In this document: in pieces, positions 27,262 through 35,891 of the stretch
Numbering within the stretch: the stretch's first letter is position 1
Layout: each line of letters starts with the position of its first letter
DNA from: an uncultured Bacteroidia bacterium
GTDB taxonomy: Bacteria; Bacteroidota; Bacteroidia; Bacteroidales; UBA932
Assembly (NCBI GenBank): GCA_902761655.1
Contig: CACWLD010000001.1
Coordinates: 1-64,000, forward strand
Direction of reading: 5' to 3'
DNA length: 64,000 nucleotides
The notes under the pieces: model-generated
Told to the model about the DNA's origin: nothing
The model's database searches: none
The model's input: the letters and a program-made list of their open reading frames with translations, nothing else
Position numbers and translations under genes: made by a program

Positions 27262-27825
27262 ATGGCAACAACTGCAGATTTCAAGAACGGCCTTTACATC
27301 AAGTATAACGACAAGCCCTGTATGGTAGTGTATTTCCAGCACGTAAAACCTGGCAAGGGTCCCGCTTTCGTAAAGACCAAACTCCGCAACCTGGAGAACG
27401 GCCGCATCCTGGAGAACACCTTCAGCGCAGGTATGAAGATAGACTTGATCAACGTTGAGAGGCGTCCCTATCAGTTCCTCTATGCAGACGAGGACGGTTT
27501 CAACTTTATGCACGAGGAAACCTACGAGCAGATTACCCTTCCAAAGGACGTAGTTGAGAATTCAGACCTTATGAAGGAAGGACAGCACGTTGAGATGATG
27601 TTCTGGGTAGACGAGGAAAGGTGCCTCACCTGCGAGCTCCCTACATATGTGACCCTTGAGGTTACCTATTCTGAGCCGGCAGTTAAGGGAAACACCGCTT
27701 CTACAAACGCTCTCAAGGAAGTGACCCTGGAGACCGGAGCCAAGATAATGGTTCCCCTCTTCATCAACCAGGGCGATGTCATCACCGTAAACACAACTGA
27801 CCGCTCATACGGCCAGAGGGTATAA
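27262..27825 (+). CDS. efp: Translation elongation factor P
   Basis: A 187-residue protein with the KOW-like N-terminal domain and two OB domains typical of EF-P. The loop that would be modified reads 'VYFQHVKPGKGPAF', so the tip residue corresponds to K in 'KPGKGPAF'. EF-P rescues ribosomes stalled on polyproline; the window's own Pro-rich lipoprotein and dnaX linker would be natural clients. I see no EpmA or EpmB modification gene here. The gene has its own strong promoter and terminator, so it is monocistronic. Confidence 0.96.
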   Translation: MATTADFKNGLYIKYNDKPCMVVYFQHVKPGKGPAFVKTKLRNLENGRILENTFSAGMKIDLINVERRPYQFLYADEDGFNFMHEETYEQITLPKDVVENSDLMKEGQHVEMMFWVDEERCLTCELPTYVTLEVTYSEPAVKGNTASTNALKEVTLETGAKIMVPLFINQGDVITVNTTDRSYGQRV

Positions 27826-27840
27826 TCCCGGTTAAAGGAA

Positions 27841-27875
27841 TAAAAAAAGCAACTGAAAATCAGTTGCTTTTTTTA
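27841..27875. terminator. Bidirectional Rho-independent terminator after efp
   Basis: A perfect 16-base stem (27841-27856 with 27860-27875), three-base loop AAA, and seven T on the right and seven A on the left. It serves both efp and the convergent DUF4783 gene, whose stop codon lies inside the right arm. Confidence 0.93.
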
Positions 27876-28277
27876 TTGTATACGGTCAATCTTAAGTTGT
27901 TGGATCTTGTAAGTGTCACCGCTGTAGTTGACAAAGATGGTGACCTGGTAGATTTCCCCTCCGGCATTCAGGTTGCCAAGGGCATATTTCATATTGCCGC
28001 GGCTTGCGGTATGGTTGATGCTGAATGATCGGGGGGTGTGTGAGCTGAAGAAGGATTTGAGGATTTGTTTTGCCTGGTTGCGGCTGCAGTCGTTGGCGTT
28101 GGCAAGGATGGATACTTCCAGATTGTCTGCGAACCAGGCGGACAGGTTGTCTGAATTGCCCTGGGAAATATACTTTGAGATTGGGATGAATACATCATAC
28201 CCGTCTGTCTGCGCCCTGAGGGACAAACCTGAAAGGAGGATTGCCGCCAGAACCAATATTTTCCTTAATAAGCTCAT
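27873..28277 (-). CDS. Secreted DUF4783 protein
   Basis: A 134-residue protein. The N-terminus (MSLLRKILVLAAILLSGLSLRAQ) is a Sec signal peptide. The remainder fits DUF4783, a family common in Bacteroidota with an NTF2/SnoaL-like fold ('SAWFADNLEVSI', 'FFSSHTPRSFSINH', 'YQVTIFVNYSGDTYKIQQLKI'). The function is unknown; it is probably periplasmic. The start at 28277 is the ATG that begins the signal peptide; the in-frame codon 33 bases upstream would add an unlikely hydrophilic head. It is divergent from rlmH. Confidence 0.8.
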   Translation of the reverse strand: MSLLRKILVLAAILLSGLSLRAQTDGYDVFIPISKYISQGNSDNLSAWFADNLEVSILANANDCSRNQAKQILKSFFSSHTPRSFSINHTASRGNMKYALGNLNAGGEIYQVTIFVNYSGDTYKIQQLKIDRIQ

Positions 28278-28292
28278 AATGACAAAATTTGA

Positions 28293-28323
28293 TTGCAAAT
28301 ACCGAGCCATCTGGTTATATTTG
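28293..28323 (+). promoter_or_regulatory. Promoter for rlmH and sensor kinase: TTG-N20-TATATTTG
   Basis: TTG at 28293-28295, 20 bases, then TATATTTG at 28316-28323. The rlmH ATG is at 28342, so the leader is about 14 bases. Confidence 0.65.
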
Positions 28324-28341
28324 CGAATATAAGAATAATAT

Positions 28342-28815
28342 ATGAAACTGACTCTACTGACCGTAGGAAAGACGGATATAAAATGGGTGAAAGAGGGCCT
28401 GGATATGTATGCAGGGCGCCTGAGCCATTATATCCCGTTCAGCGTGACTGAGATTCCCGAACTCAAGAACGTGGCTTCTGCGGGCAGGGAGCAGATCAAG
28501 GAAAAGGAGGGGGAGCTTATACTCAAGAACGTGCGTCCGCAGGATGAAGTCATCCTGCTTGACGAACGCGGCGTGCAGCGCAGTTCCCTGGCTTTTGCGT
28601 CGTGGCTGGAGGAAAAGCTGAGCCGCGGCGGAAAGGACATAGTCTTTGTGATTGGCGGGGCGTACGGATTCTCCCAGAAAGTGTATGACAGGGCGGGCGG
28701 ACGCATCTCCCTTTCGCAAATGACATTCTCCCATCAGATAGTTAGAACGATTTTTGCTGAGCAGTTATACCGCGCTTTCACAATTATGCGCGGGGAACCG
28801 TATCATCACGAGTAA
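28342..28815 (+). CDS. rlmH: 23S rRNA (pseudouridine1915-N3)-methyltransferase RlmH
   Basis: A 157-residue SPOUT methyltransferase. 'LLDERGVQRSS', 'FVIGGAYGFS', 'ISLSQMTFSHQIVRTIFAEQLYRAF' and the C-terminal 'GEPYHHE' (the universally conserved end) identify RlmH. It methylates pseudouridine 1915 of 23S rRNA. Its last base is the first base of the sensor kinase start (TAATG), a one-base overlap that couples them. Confidence 0.96.
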   Translation: MKLTLLTVGKTDIKWVKEGLDMYAGRLSHYIPFSVTEIPELKNVASAGREQIKEKEGELILKNVRPQDEVILLDERGVQRSSLAFASWLEEKLSRGGKDIVFVIGGAYGFSQKVYDRAGGRISLSQMTFSHQIVRTIFAEQLYRAFTIMRGEPYHHE

Positions 28816-31800
28816 TGGCCTTTTTTGAGAAACGAAACTGGAAGAACATAGCAAGCGGGGTGCTCCTGCTTTGCAGCGTCATAGGCCTTCTGCTCGCGCT
28901 GAACCTTTCCCCATATCCGGCGGATTCCCAGGTTGCCGCGCAAAAGGTCCAAAAGGTGCTTGACGCCAGGATGGGCCAGCTGGATTCCTATGTACAGAAA
29001 GCCCTGGAAGGGGACAATACCCAGTGGATGGACCTGGGAGAGGTCCCGCAGGATATGGTAATCTACCGCTATGTCAACGACACCCTCCAGTCCTGGGCCA
29101 ACAGGTTCACCATAAGCAACGATGACATTGGCAGGAAGGTGGTGGTACAGCAGTTCACCAGCCAGAGGGCGTCGCTGTCGTCGCCGCTGCTGGCGGTCAC
29201 TCCCGTAGTGCAGTTCCTGAACCTTGGTCCCACCTGGTACCTCACATATCTTAAAGAGCAGGGGGACACCAAGGTGATAGCGGGCCTTGAGATAATGAGC
29301 GAGACGCTGTCCACGCAGGGGAACGGAGTGAACCGCAGCCTGGGTCTGGGCTCCCAGTTCTCAGTGAAGCCGCTTTCGTTCAGCGGCGGATCGGCAGTTT
29401 CCTTCCAGGAGGTGCCTCAGTTCAAGATACTCTTCGATACGTTCAAGAGCTATACGCTGTCCAAGGCGTATATGATATGGGTTGCGTTGCTGCTGTTCGT
29501 GGCGGCGCTGTTGCTCTTCCTGTCGGCGGAAAGGACCCTGAAAAGGTATTATATTGTGCTGGCGGGCTTCCTGGCCGTGTTGCTGGGAATGTATCTGTTC
29601 GGCTTCAGGCTGCAGGAGGAGACGGAGATGTTTTCCCCTACGCTGTATGCAGACGGACCGCTCCTGTACTCGCTTGCGGCAGTGGTGATAATAAACCTTG
29701 CGCTGACGCTGCTGGTGGGCACCACATATATGATCCGCGGGGAGTTGTACCGCAGGCTTCAGGAGAAGAAGACCGCGGGGCCGCTGGCCGCGCTTTCCAT
29801 CTGCGCCTGCGCGCTTGCGGCGGGTATACTGGTCTATTCCTTCTTTGCGCTGAGGAGCATCATCCTCAATTCCAGCATCAACCTGGAGCTGTACAAGCTT
29901 GAAGGGCTCAGTTGGTACACCCTTGTGGTATACGCATCGTTCCTCGGTTTGCTGATGATGGTTCCGCTGCTGTTGCAGCTTCTGCGTCCGGCGCTCAAGA
30001 AATGGCTCAACATCCATCTTGAGACAATGTCCAGGACCAACCTTGCGATTTATGCGCTGCTGATATCGGTGTTTATGGTTTCCGTGGCGGCAGTCTTCGG
30101 CTTCCGCAAGGAGCAGGACAGGGTAAGTCTTTGGGCGAACAGGCTTTCCATTGACCGAGACATAACCCTTGAACTTGAACTCCGCTCGGTTGAGAACGAA
30201 ATTGCCGCTGACGTGCTCATAGCGTCCCTTTCCGTGCTGGACAACACCAATTCCGTGGTGCTGAACAGGATAATGGACTATTATATGAGCCGCCTTTCCC
30301 AGGATTATGACGTGTCCGTGTTCATATTGAACCAGGACAACTCTACCCCGCAGGCGGTGGAATACGTATATTCCCGCATCCAGGACGGCAAGCCCATATT
30401 CGACAACTCCCGTTTCGTTTACAATACCACTTCTCAGGGCCATTCCCGCTATGCGGCGCTGTTCACGTTCTATTCAGGTTCCTACGGCCCTTCAAATATG
30501 TTGCTGGAAGTGGAGCCAAAGGCCAACAAGGAGGACAGGGGCTTCTCCTCCCTCCTGGGATATACCTCTCCGGGAAGGGTCACCATCCCTGCGCGTTATT
30601 CCTATGCCAAGTACGATTCCGGCAAACTGACCTCCTACAGGGGCGCATATCCATACGTCCGGACTTTGTCCGATGACCTGCTCCGTGAGATGTCCTCCGC
30701 CCAGAGGACCTACCTGGAAAGGGATTCGTATTCCCATTTCGTGAACAACATCTCCGACGATGAGATAATAGTCATATCCAGGCCCAAGACTCCAAACACC
30801 AACTTCCTGCTGGATTTCATCTTTGTGGCGCTGATTGCGTATGCGGCCCTTTCCATAATGGCCTTCTCGCGCAAGCGCAGGCCGTTGATGGAAAGGACCT
30901 ATTACAGGACAAGGGTGACCACCACCCTGGTGGCGTCACTTGTCCTGACAATGGTTGTCCTGGCGCTGGTGAGCGTGCTGTTCGTGTACAGGCGCAATGA
31001 CGCCAACAGGCATACGATGATGGTGGAGAAGATCAGCTCCATCCAGAATCTTTTGGAGAGCCGCTGCCGCAATGTCAGGGACTTCACGGAGCTCACTTCC
31101 CAGGAATTCACATCGGCCCTGGAGACTGTTAGCGATATGACCGGGTCCGACATTATGCTCTACACCCCCACCGGCGTGGCGTTCAAGTCCACCACCCAGG
31201 AGGTGCTGGACAATATGCTTTTCGGAAGCCGCATAGATGCGGACGCCTTCAAGCAGATTTCATTTGACGGAAGCCGCTACTTCATTGACAGGGATATGCT
31301 CAACGGACACAAGTACTATTCCCTGTACGCCCCGGTCTGCAACGACTCCGGACAGATGCTCGCTATTGCCAGCAGCCCGTACATAGCCAGCAACTATGAC
31401 TTTGAGACAGAGGCAATTATTCATACCATAGCCCTCCTGTGCGTGTTCCTGATCCTTATGTTCATTGCAAGGATCCTTATCGGGAACATCGTGGACAGGA
31501 TGTTCAAGCCGCTGTCCGAGCTCGGAAGCAAGATGAGCGCATCGGACGTGGACAGCCTTGAGTACCTGGAATACGACAGGGACGATGAGATTACCACCCT
31601 TGTCCAATCCTACAACAAGATGGTGAGCGACCTGTCCGACAGTACCCGCAAGCTTGCCCAGGCGGAGAGGGACAAGGCGTGGAGCGGAATGGCGCGGCAG
31701 GTGGCCCACGAGATCAAGAACCCTCTCACGCCAATGAAGCTCCAGCTGCAGAGGCTCATCCGCCTCAAGCAGAAAGGGGATCCCCACTGGCAGGACATCT

Positions 31801-32339
31801 TTGACGAGGTGGCCAAGGTGGTGCTGGACCACATAGACATCCTGTCCGAGACCGCCAACGAGTTCTCCACCTTTGCAAAACTCTATACGGAGGAGCCCAC
31901 ATCAATGGACCTTGACCTGGTTCTCCGGGAGGAGATAGCGATGTTCGACAACAGGGAGAACATCCAGATCAACTATATGGGCCTGAAGGATGCCGTGGCC
32001 ACAGGACCCAAGCCGCAGCTTACGCGCGTGTTTGTAAACCTGATAAACAACGCCATACAGGCGGTGGAGGAGCAGGGGGGAGGAACCATCCAGATTTCCC
32101 TGCGTAATTCCTCTTCAGGAGACGGCTTCTACGACATTGTATTCGAGGACAGCGGCCCCGGCGTGGCAAGCGAGAACGTGGACAAACTGTTCACCCCTAA
32201 TTTCACCACCAAATCTTCCGGTACGGGCCTTGGACTGGCCATTTCAAGAAGCATCCTGGAGCGTTGCGGAGCCCGTATTTCCTATTCCCGTTCTTTTGTC
32301 CTTGGAGGGGCTTGTTTTACCATAGTTTATCCTAAATAA
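28815..32339 (+). CDS. Large membrane sensor histidine kinase, NtrY-like
   Basis: A 1,174-residue protein. One membrane segment lies near residues 11-30, followed by a periplasmic region. A block of about six segments lies between residues 218 and 430, then a second extracytoplasmic region (about 435-665) and further segments near 670-690, 705-727 and 865-890. A HAMP domain leads to the H-box with H965 ('QVAHEIKNPLTPMK'). The ATPase has N-box 'NLINNAIQAVEEQGGG', 'DSGPGV', and 'TTKSSGTGLGLAIS'. NtrY-type kinases signal envelope, nitrogen or redox state. It may phosphorylate the response regulator at 20806-21954, because no regulator is adjacent. It overlaps rlmH by one base. Confidence 0.85.
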   Translation: MAFFEKRNWKNIASGVLLLCSVIGLLLALNLSPYPADSQVAAQKVQKVLDARMGQLDSYVQKALEGDNTQWMDLGEVPQDMVIYRYVNDTLQSWANRFTISNDDIGRKVVVQQFTSQRASLSSPLLAVTPVVQFLNLGPTWYLTYLKEQGDTKVIAGLEIMSETLSTQGNGVNRSLGLGSQFSVKPLSFSGGSAVSFQEVPQFKILFDTFKSYTLSKAYMIWVALLLFVAALLLFLSAERTLKRYYIVLAGFLAVLLGMYLFGFRLQEETEMFSPTLYADGPLLYSLAAVVIINLALTLLVGTTYMIRGELYRRLQEKKTAGPLAALSICACALAAGILVYSFFALRSIILNSSINLELYKLEGLSWYTLVVYASFLGLLMMVPLLLQLLRPALKKWLNIHLETMSRTNLAIYALLISVFMVSVAAVFGFRKEQDRVSLWANRLSIDRDITLELELRSVENEIAADVLIASLSVLDNTNSVVLNRIMDYYMSRLSQDYDVSVFILNQDNSTPQAVEYVYSRIQDGKPIFDNSRFVYNTTSQGHSRYAALFTFYSGSYGPSNMLLEVEPKANKEDRGFSSLLGYTSPGRVTIPARYSYAKYDSGKLTSYRGAYPYVRTLSDDLLREMSSAQRTYLERDSYSHFVNNISDDEIIVISRPKTPNTNFLLDFIFVALIAYAALSIMAFSRKRRPLMERTYYRTRVTTTLVASLVLTMVVLALVSVLFVYRRNDANRHTMMVEKISSIQNLLESRCRNVRDFTELTSQEFTSALETVSDMTGSDIMLYTPTGVAFKSTTQEVLDNMLFGSRIDADAFKQISFDGSRYFIDRDMLNGHKYYSLYAPVCNDSGQMLAIASSPYIASNYDFETEAIIHTIALLCVFLILMFIARILIGNIVDRMFKPLSELGSKMSASDVDSLEYLEYDRDDEITTLVQSYNKMVSDLSDSTRKLAQAERDKAWSGMARQVAHEIKNPLTPMKLQLQRLIRLKQKGDPHWQDIFDEVAKVVLDHIDILSETANEFSTFAKLYTEEPTSMDLDLVLREEIAMFDNRENIQINYMGLKDAVATGPKPQLTRVFVNLINNAIQAVEEQGGGTIQISLRNSSSGDGFYDIVFEDSGPGVASENVDKLFTPNFTTKSSGTGLGLAISRSILERCGARISYSRSFVLGGACFTIVYPK

Positions 32340-32354
32340 TCATTCTTTTTTTGC

Positions 32355-32362
32355 TATCTTTG
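32355..32362 (+). promoter_or_regulatory. -7 box (TATCTTTG) before engB
   Basis: TATCTTTG lies 25 bases before the ATG at 32388 in the gap after the sensor kinase gene. No good -33 was found. Confidence 0.5.
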
Positions 32363-32387
32363 TAAGTCGTACTTTGCATTGCGGATT

Positions 32388-32984
32388 ATGAAGATATTGC
32401 AGGCCAGTTATGCGGGCAGCAGCACAAGGGTAAGCCGTAAACCCGGGCGTAAATTGCCTGAGTTTGCCTTCATAGGCCGCTCCAATGTGGGGAAGTCTTC
32501 ATTGATTAATATGCTGTGCGGCCAAAGCAAGCTGGCCCTGACCTCCGCGACCCCCGGAAAGACCAAGGTGGTGAACCATTTCCTTGTCAACGACAAGTGG
32601 TACCTGGTTGACCTTCCGGGTTACGGCTACGCCAAGATGTCCAACAAGGGCAGGGAGGAGCTGGCGGCTGTGATATCGGACTATGTCCGCAATTCGCAGG
32701 AGATGGTGATGCTGTTCGTGCTGGTAGACTCCAGGCACGAGATCACCGCTACGGACCTGGAATTCATATCCTTCCTTGGAGAGAACCAGATTCCTTTCGG
32801 AATCATCTTCACCAAGGGAGACAAGATGGGCCCAAACGCGCTCAAGGCAATGGTTGAGAAGGACTGCGAGATCCTGTCCAGGACCTGGGAGGAGCTTCCT
32901 CCAATGTTCACCAGCTCATCGCGCACGGCCGCAGGAAGAGAAGAAATTTTAAACTATATAGAATCAATACTGGCATCGTTATGA
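32388..32984 (+). CDS. engB: Ribosome biogenesis GTPase EngB (YsxC/YihA)
   Basis: A 198-residue GTPase: G1 'GRSNVGKSSL', G2 'TSATPGKTK', G3 'DLPGYGYA', G4 'TKGDK' and G5 'TSSS' are all present. EngB acts in 50S ribosome assembly. The start at 32388 is the first ATG; a TTG nine bases earlier would add three residues. Its stop overlaps the prs start in ATGA, so the two are coupled. Confidence 0.95.
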   Translation: MKILQASYAGSSTRVSRKPGRKLPEFAFIGRSNVGKSSLINMLCGQSKLALTSATPGKTKVVNHFLVNDKWYLVDLPGYGYAKMSNKGREELAAVISDYVRNSQEMVMLFVLVDSRHEITATDLEFISFLGENQIPFGIIFTKGDKMGPNALKAMVEKDCEILSRTWEELPPMFTSSSRTAAGREEILNYIESILASL

Positions 32985-33958
32985 TCAAGGAACACAGAAT
33001 TGAACTGTTCGCCTGCAGGGCGTCCAAGGGTTTTGCGGAGAAGGTTGTGGAATCGTGGAACGCGCACATCCTTCCGGGAGAAGAAAGGCTCCACCTGGGC
33101 CAGCTGGAGGTAACCCCTTTCAGCGACGGGGAGTTCCAGCCCCAGTTTACGGAGAGCGTCCGCGGCGCAACCGTCTTTGTGCTTCAGTCTACATTCCCTC
33201 CGGCAGAGAACCTTATGGAACTGCTCTTCACCATTGATGCGGCAAAGAGGGCCTCTGCATCCAAGGTTATTGCCGTCATCCCTTATTTCGGCTGGGCAAG
33301 GCAGGACCGCAAGGACCGTCCTAGGGTTTCCATAGGAGCCAAGCTCATAGCCAACATCCTTACGGCGGCCGGCGTTGACAGGGTTATGACCTGTGACCTG
33401 CACGCCGCCCAGATCCAGGGATTCTTTGACATCCCCGTGGACCACGTATATGCCAGCAAGGTATTCATCCCTTACATCCAGAGCCTGAACCTCCCCAACC
33501 TCTCAATTGCCGCTCCTGATATGGGAGGCGCAAAGAGGGCTAATGCGTATGCAAAGGAACTTGCCTGCCCGGTGGTCATCTGCCACAAGACAAGGGAGAA
33601 GGCCAACGTTGTTTCCTCTATCACTGCAATCGGAGACGTCGAGGGCAGGGACATAGTAATAGTTGACGATATGATTGACACCGCCGGAACCCTTCGCAAG
33701 GCTGCGGAAGTCCTTATGTCAAAGGGTGCTACCAGTGTGAGGGCCTGCGCTACGCACGGAATCCTCTCCGGCAAGGCATTCGACAATATCAACGACTCTT
33801 ACCTGACAGAGGTAATGATCACCGATACCATTCCCCTCCACGCCCCGGAGGGAACTGATACCAGCAAGATTACCGTGATCTCTATGGCGGAGGTGTTCGC
33901 AAGCATTATCCGCAAAGTTTACTATTATGAGCCGGTGAGCACGGAATTTATTTTTTAG
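32981..33958 (+). CDS. prs: Ribose-phosphate diphosphokinase (PRPP synthetase)
   Basis: A 325-residue protein with the PRPP synthetase motifs: 'FSDGEFQPQF', 'IPYFGWARQDRKD', 'HAAQIQGFFDIPVDH' and the ribose-5-phosphate loop 'DDMIDTAGT'. It makes PRPP for purine, pyrimidine, histidine and tryptophan synthesis. It is coupled to engB and lies 24 bases before der. The window also holds carAB and pyrG of pyrimidine synthesis on the other strand, so supply and use of PRPP lie close together, although not in one operon. Confidence 0.96.
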   Translation: MIKEHRIELFACRASKGFAEKVVESWNAHILPGEERLHLGQLEVTPFSDGEFQPQFTESVRGATVFVLQSTFPPAENLMELLFTIDAAKRASASKVIAVIPYFGWARQDRKDRPRVSIGAKLIANILTAAGVDRVMTCDLHAAQIQGFFDIPVDHVYASKVFIPYIQSLNLPNLSIAAPDMGGAKRANAYAKELACPVVICHKTREKANVVSSITAIGDVEGRDIVIVDDMIDTAGTLRKAAEVLMSKGATSVRACATHGILSGKAFDNINDSYLTEVMITDTIPLHAPEGTDTSKITVISMAEVFASIIRKVYYYEPVSTEFIF

Positions 33959-33982
33959 GAACAATACATTTATCTCCTCCAA

Positions 33983-35293
33983 ATGAGTTTAGTAGCCATA
34001 GTAGGACGCCCTAACGTGGGCAAGTCCACTCTCTTCAACCGCCTTGTAGGTATGCGCAAGGCCATTGTAGACGATACCACGGGCGTTACGCGGGACCGTC
34101 ACTACGGCCGATGCGAATGGTGTGGAAGGGAGTTCTCCGTAGTGGATACGGGGGGCTATACCAGCAATTCTGACGATGTGTTCGAGACTGCCATCCGCCG
34201 CCAGGTGGAGATAGCCATAGAGGAGTCCGACGCCGTTCTCTTTATGGTTGAGGCGGCAACCGGAATCACTGATTACGATGCGGAGATAGCAGATGTCCTG
34301 CGCCGCTCACGCAAGCCCGTGGTGCTTTGCGTGAACAAGGTGGATACGGGAGAGAAGATGTTTGACGCATACCAGTTCTACGGACTGGGCCTGGGAGAGA
34401 TCTGGAGCATTTCCGCGGCAAACGGCAGCGGAACCGGAGACCTTTTGGACGAGGTTCTCCGAGTCCTCCCTCCGGATGACGCCCCTGACGACAGGGATCG
34501 CGCGGACCTTCCGCATATTGCAATAGTGGGCAAGCCAAACGTGGGCAAATCGTCATTGACAAACGCCCTGCTGGGAGAGGAGAGGAACATTGTCACCCCG
34601 GTGGCGGGAACCACCAGGGATTCCATATCCACATATTACAACAAGTTCGGCCACGAATTTATGCTGGTGGACACCGCCGGGATGAGGCGCAAGGCCAAGG
34701 TACACGAGGACCTGGAGTTCTACTCGGTGATGCGCTCCATACGCGTGATAGAGCACGCGGATGTCTGCGTCCTGATGATTGACGCCAACAGCGGAATGGA
34801 GGCCCAGGATATGAGCATCTTCAACCTTATCCAGAAGAACCGCAAGGCCTGCGTACTGGTGGTTAACAAATGGGACCTCTTCCAGAAGGAGAGCAACACG
34901 CTCAGGGATTATGAAAGGGCGCTCCGCCAGAAGATAGCCCCGTTTGACGACATTCCCATCATCTTCACCTCCGTCACCGCCAAGCAGCGCATCCTGGATG
35001 TGCTCAACGCCGTGGCCACCGTATATGAGAATTATTCCAGAAAGATACCTACCGCCCGCCTGAACGACGTGCTCCTTCCCATAATAGAGGAAACTCCGCC
35101 GCCGGCCTGGAAGGGCAAGTATGTGAAAATCAAATATGTGACCCAGCTGCCAACCAAATTCCCGGCTTTTGCTTTCTTCTGCAACCTTCCGCAGTATGTA
35201 AAGGATCCGTACAAGCGTTTCCTGGAAAACAAGCTCAGGGAGAATTTCCCGTTCAACGGCTGTCCGGTCCAGATATTTATCAGACAAAAGTAG
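33983..35293 (+). CDS. der: Tandem GTPase Der (EngA)
   Basis: A 436-residue protein with two GTPase domains (first '[12 protein letters not shown]' at residue 8, second '[12 protein letters not shown]' near residue 182) and a C-terminal KH-like domain ('[11 protein letters not shown]' end). Each domain has its DxxG ('DTGG', 'DTAG') and NKxD ('NKVD', 'NKWD') motif. Der is essential for 50S assembly. The def gene starts four bases later. There is a weak -7-like TACATTTA around 33966. Confidence 0.96.
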   Translation: MSLVAIVGRPNVGKSTLFNRLVGMRKAIVDDTTGVTRDRHYGRCEWCGREFSVVDTGGYTSNSDDVFETAIRRQVEIAIEESDAVLFMVEAATGITDYDAEIADVLRRSRKPVVLCVNKVDTGEKMFDAYQFYGLGLGEIWSISAANGSGTGDLLDEVLRVLPPDDAPDDRDRADLPHIAIVGKPNVGKSSLTNALLGEERNIVTPVAGTTRDSISTYYNKFGHEFMLVDTAGMRRKAKVHEDLEFYSVMRSIRVIEHADVCVLMIDANSGMEAQDMSIFNLIQKNRKACVLVVNKWDLFQKESNTLRDYERALRQKIAPFDDIPIIFTSVTAKQRILDVLNAVATVYENYSRKIPTARLNDVLLPIIEETPPPAWKGKYVKIKYVTQLPTKFPAFAFFCNLPQYVKDPYKRFLENKLRENFPFNGCPVQIFIRQK

Positions 35294-35297
35294 AGAA

Positions 35298-35888
35298 ATG
35301 AAGCGTATTGCTTTAATTGCCCTTGTCCTTGCCGTGGCATCCTGCAGCGGGGACTCGAATAAAAATTGGTCATTCGCGGAGAAGGCCCTTATAGTGGATC
35401 CTGACCCGGTGATGAGGGTTCTTACCATAGAGCACAGGAAGGATTCCCTGATCCTGCGCACACCTAGTGCGGAGCTTCCGGCGGAGCTGGTGGCCAGCAG
35501 TGAATACAAGAGCCTGGAACAGAAACTGATTGCAACCGTGACGTCTCCGGAGCAGGATGGCGTTGGAATTGCCGCCCCGCAGGTGGGTCTGCTTAGGAGG
35601 GTGGTGGCGGTTCAGCGCTTTGACAAGGAAGGGGAGCCTTTCGAGGTTTATCCCAACATACGCGTCATACGCACGCGCGGAGAAATGGCACCCGGCCCGG
35701 AAGGCTGCCTGTCCATTCCCAACCGCAGGGGAGACGTGATGCGCTATCAGGACATAGATATAAGTTATACATCGCCGTTTACGCTTAAAGATACGGTGGA
35801 GACCATCCAGGGATTCACGGCTGTGATTTTCCAGCACGAGACTGACCATCTGGACGGAGTCCTGTATATAGACAAGCTGGCTGAGTAG
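35298..35888 (+). CDS. Peptide deformylase-like lipoprotein
   Basis: A 196-residue peptide deformylase with all three catalytic motifs: GVGIAAPQ (88-95), EGCLS with C137, and H180-E-T-D-H184 for the metal. Unusually it begins MKRIALIALVLAVASC, a lipoprotein signal with lipobox VASC (Cys 16). It should therefore be exported and tethered to a membrane, away from the ribosome where the housekeeping deformylase works. The domain is complete and looks active. It might remove formyl groups from exported peptides or have a changed substrate. I see no second def gene in this window. Start chosen as the codon that begins the signal peptide. Confidence 0.85.
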   Translation: MKRIALIALVLAVASCSGDSNKNWSFAEKALIVDPDPVMRVLTIEHRKDSLILRTPSAELPAELVASSEYKSLEQKLIATVTSPEQDGVGIAAPQVGLLRRVVAVQRFDKEGEPFEVYPNIRVIRTRGEMAPGPEGCLSIPNRRGDVMRYQDIDISYTSPFTLKDTVETIQGFTAVIFQHETDHLDGVLYIDKLAE

Positions 35889-35891
35889 GAT

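Noticed and set aside
29361..30443. A 360-residue minus-strand open frame inside the sensor kinase gene
   Set aside because: It is exactly antisense to the kinase membrane region; its composition (Arg, His and Gln rich) is what antisense of that codon use produces, and there is no promoter or domain.
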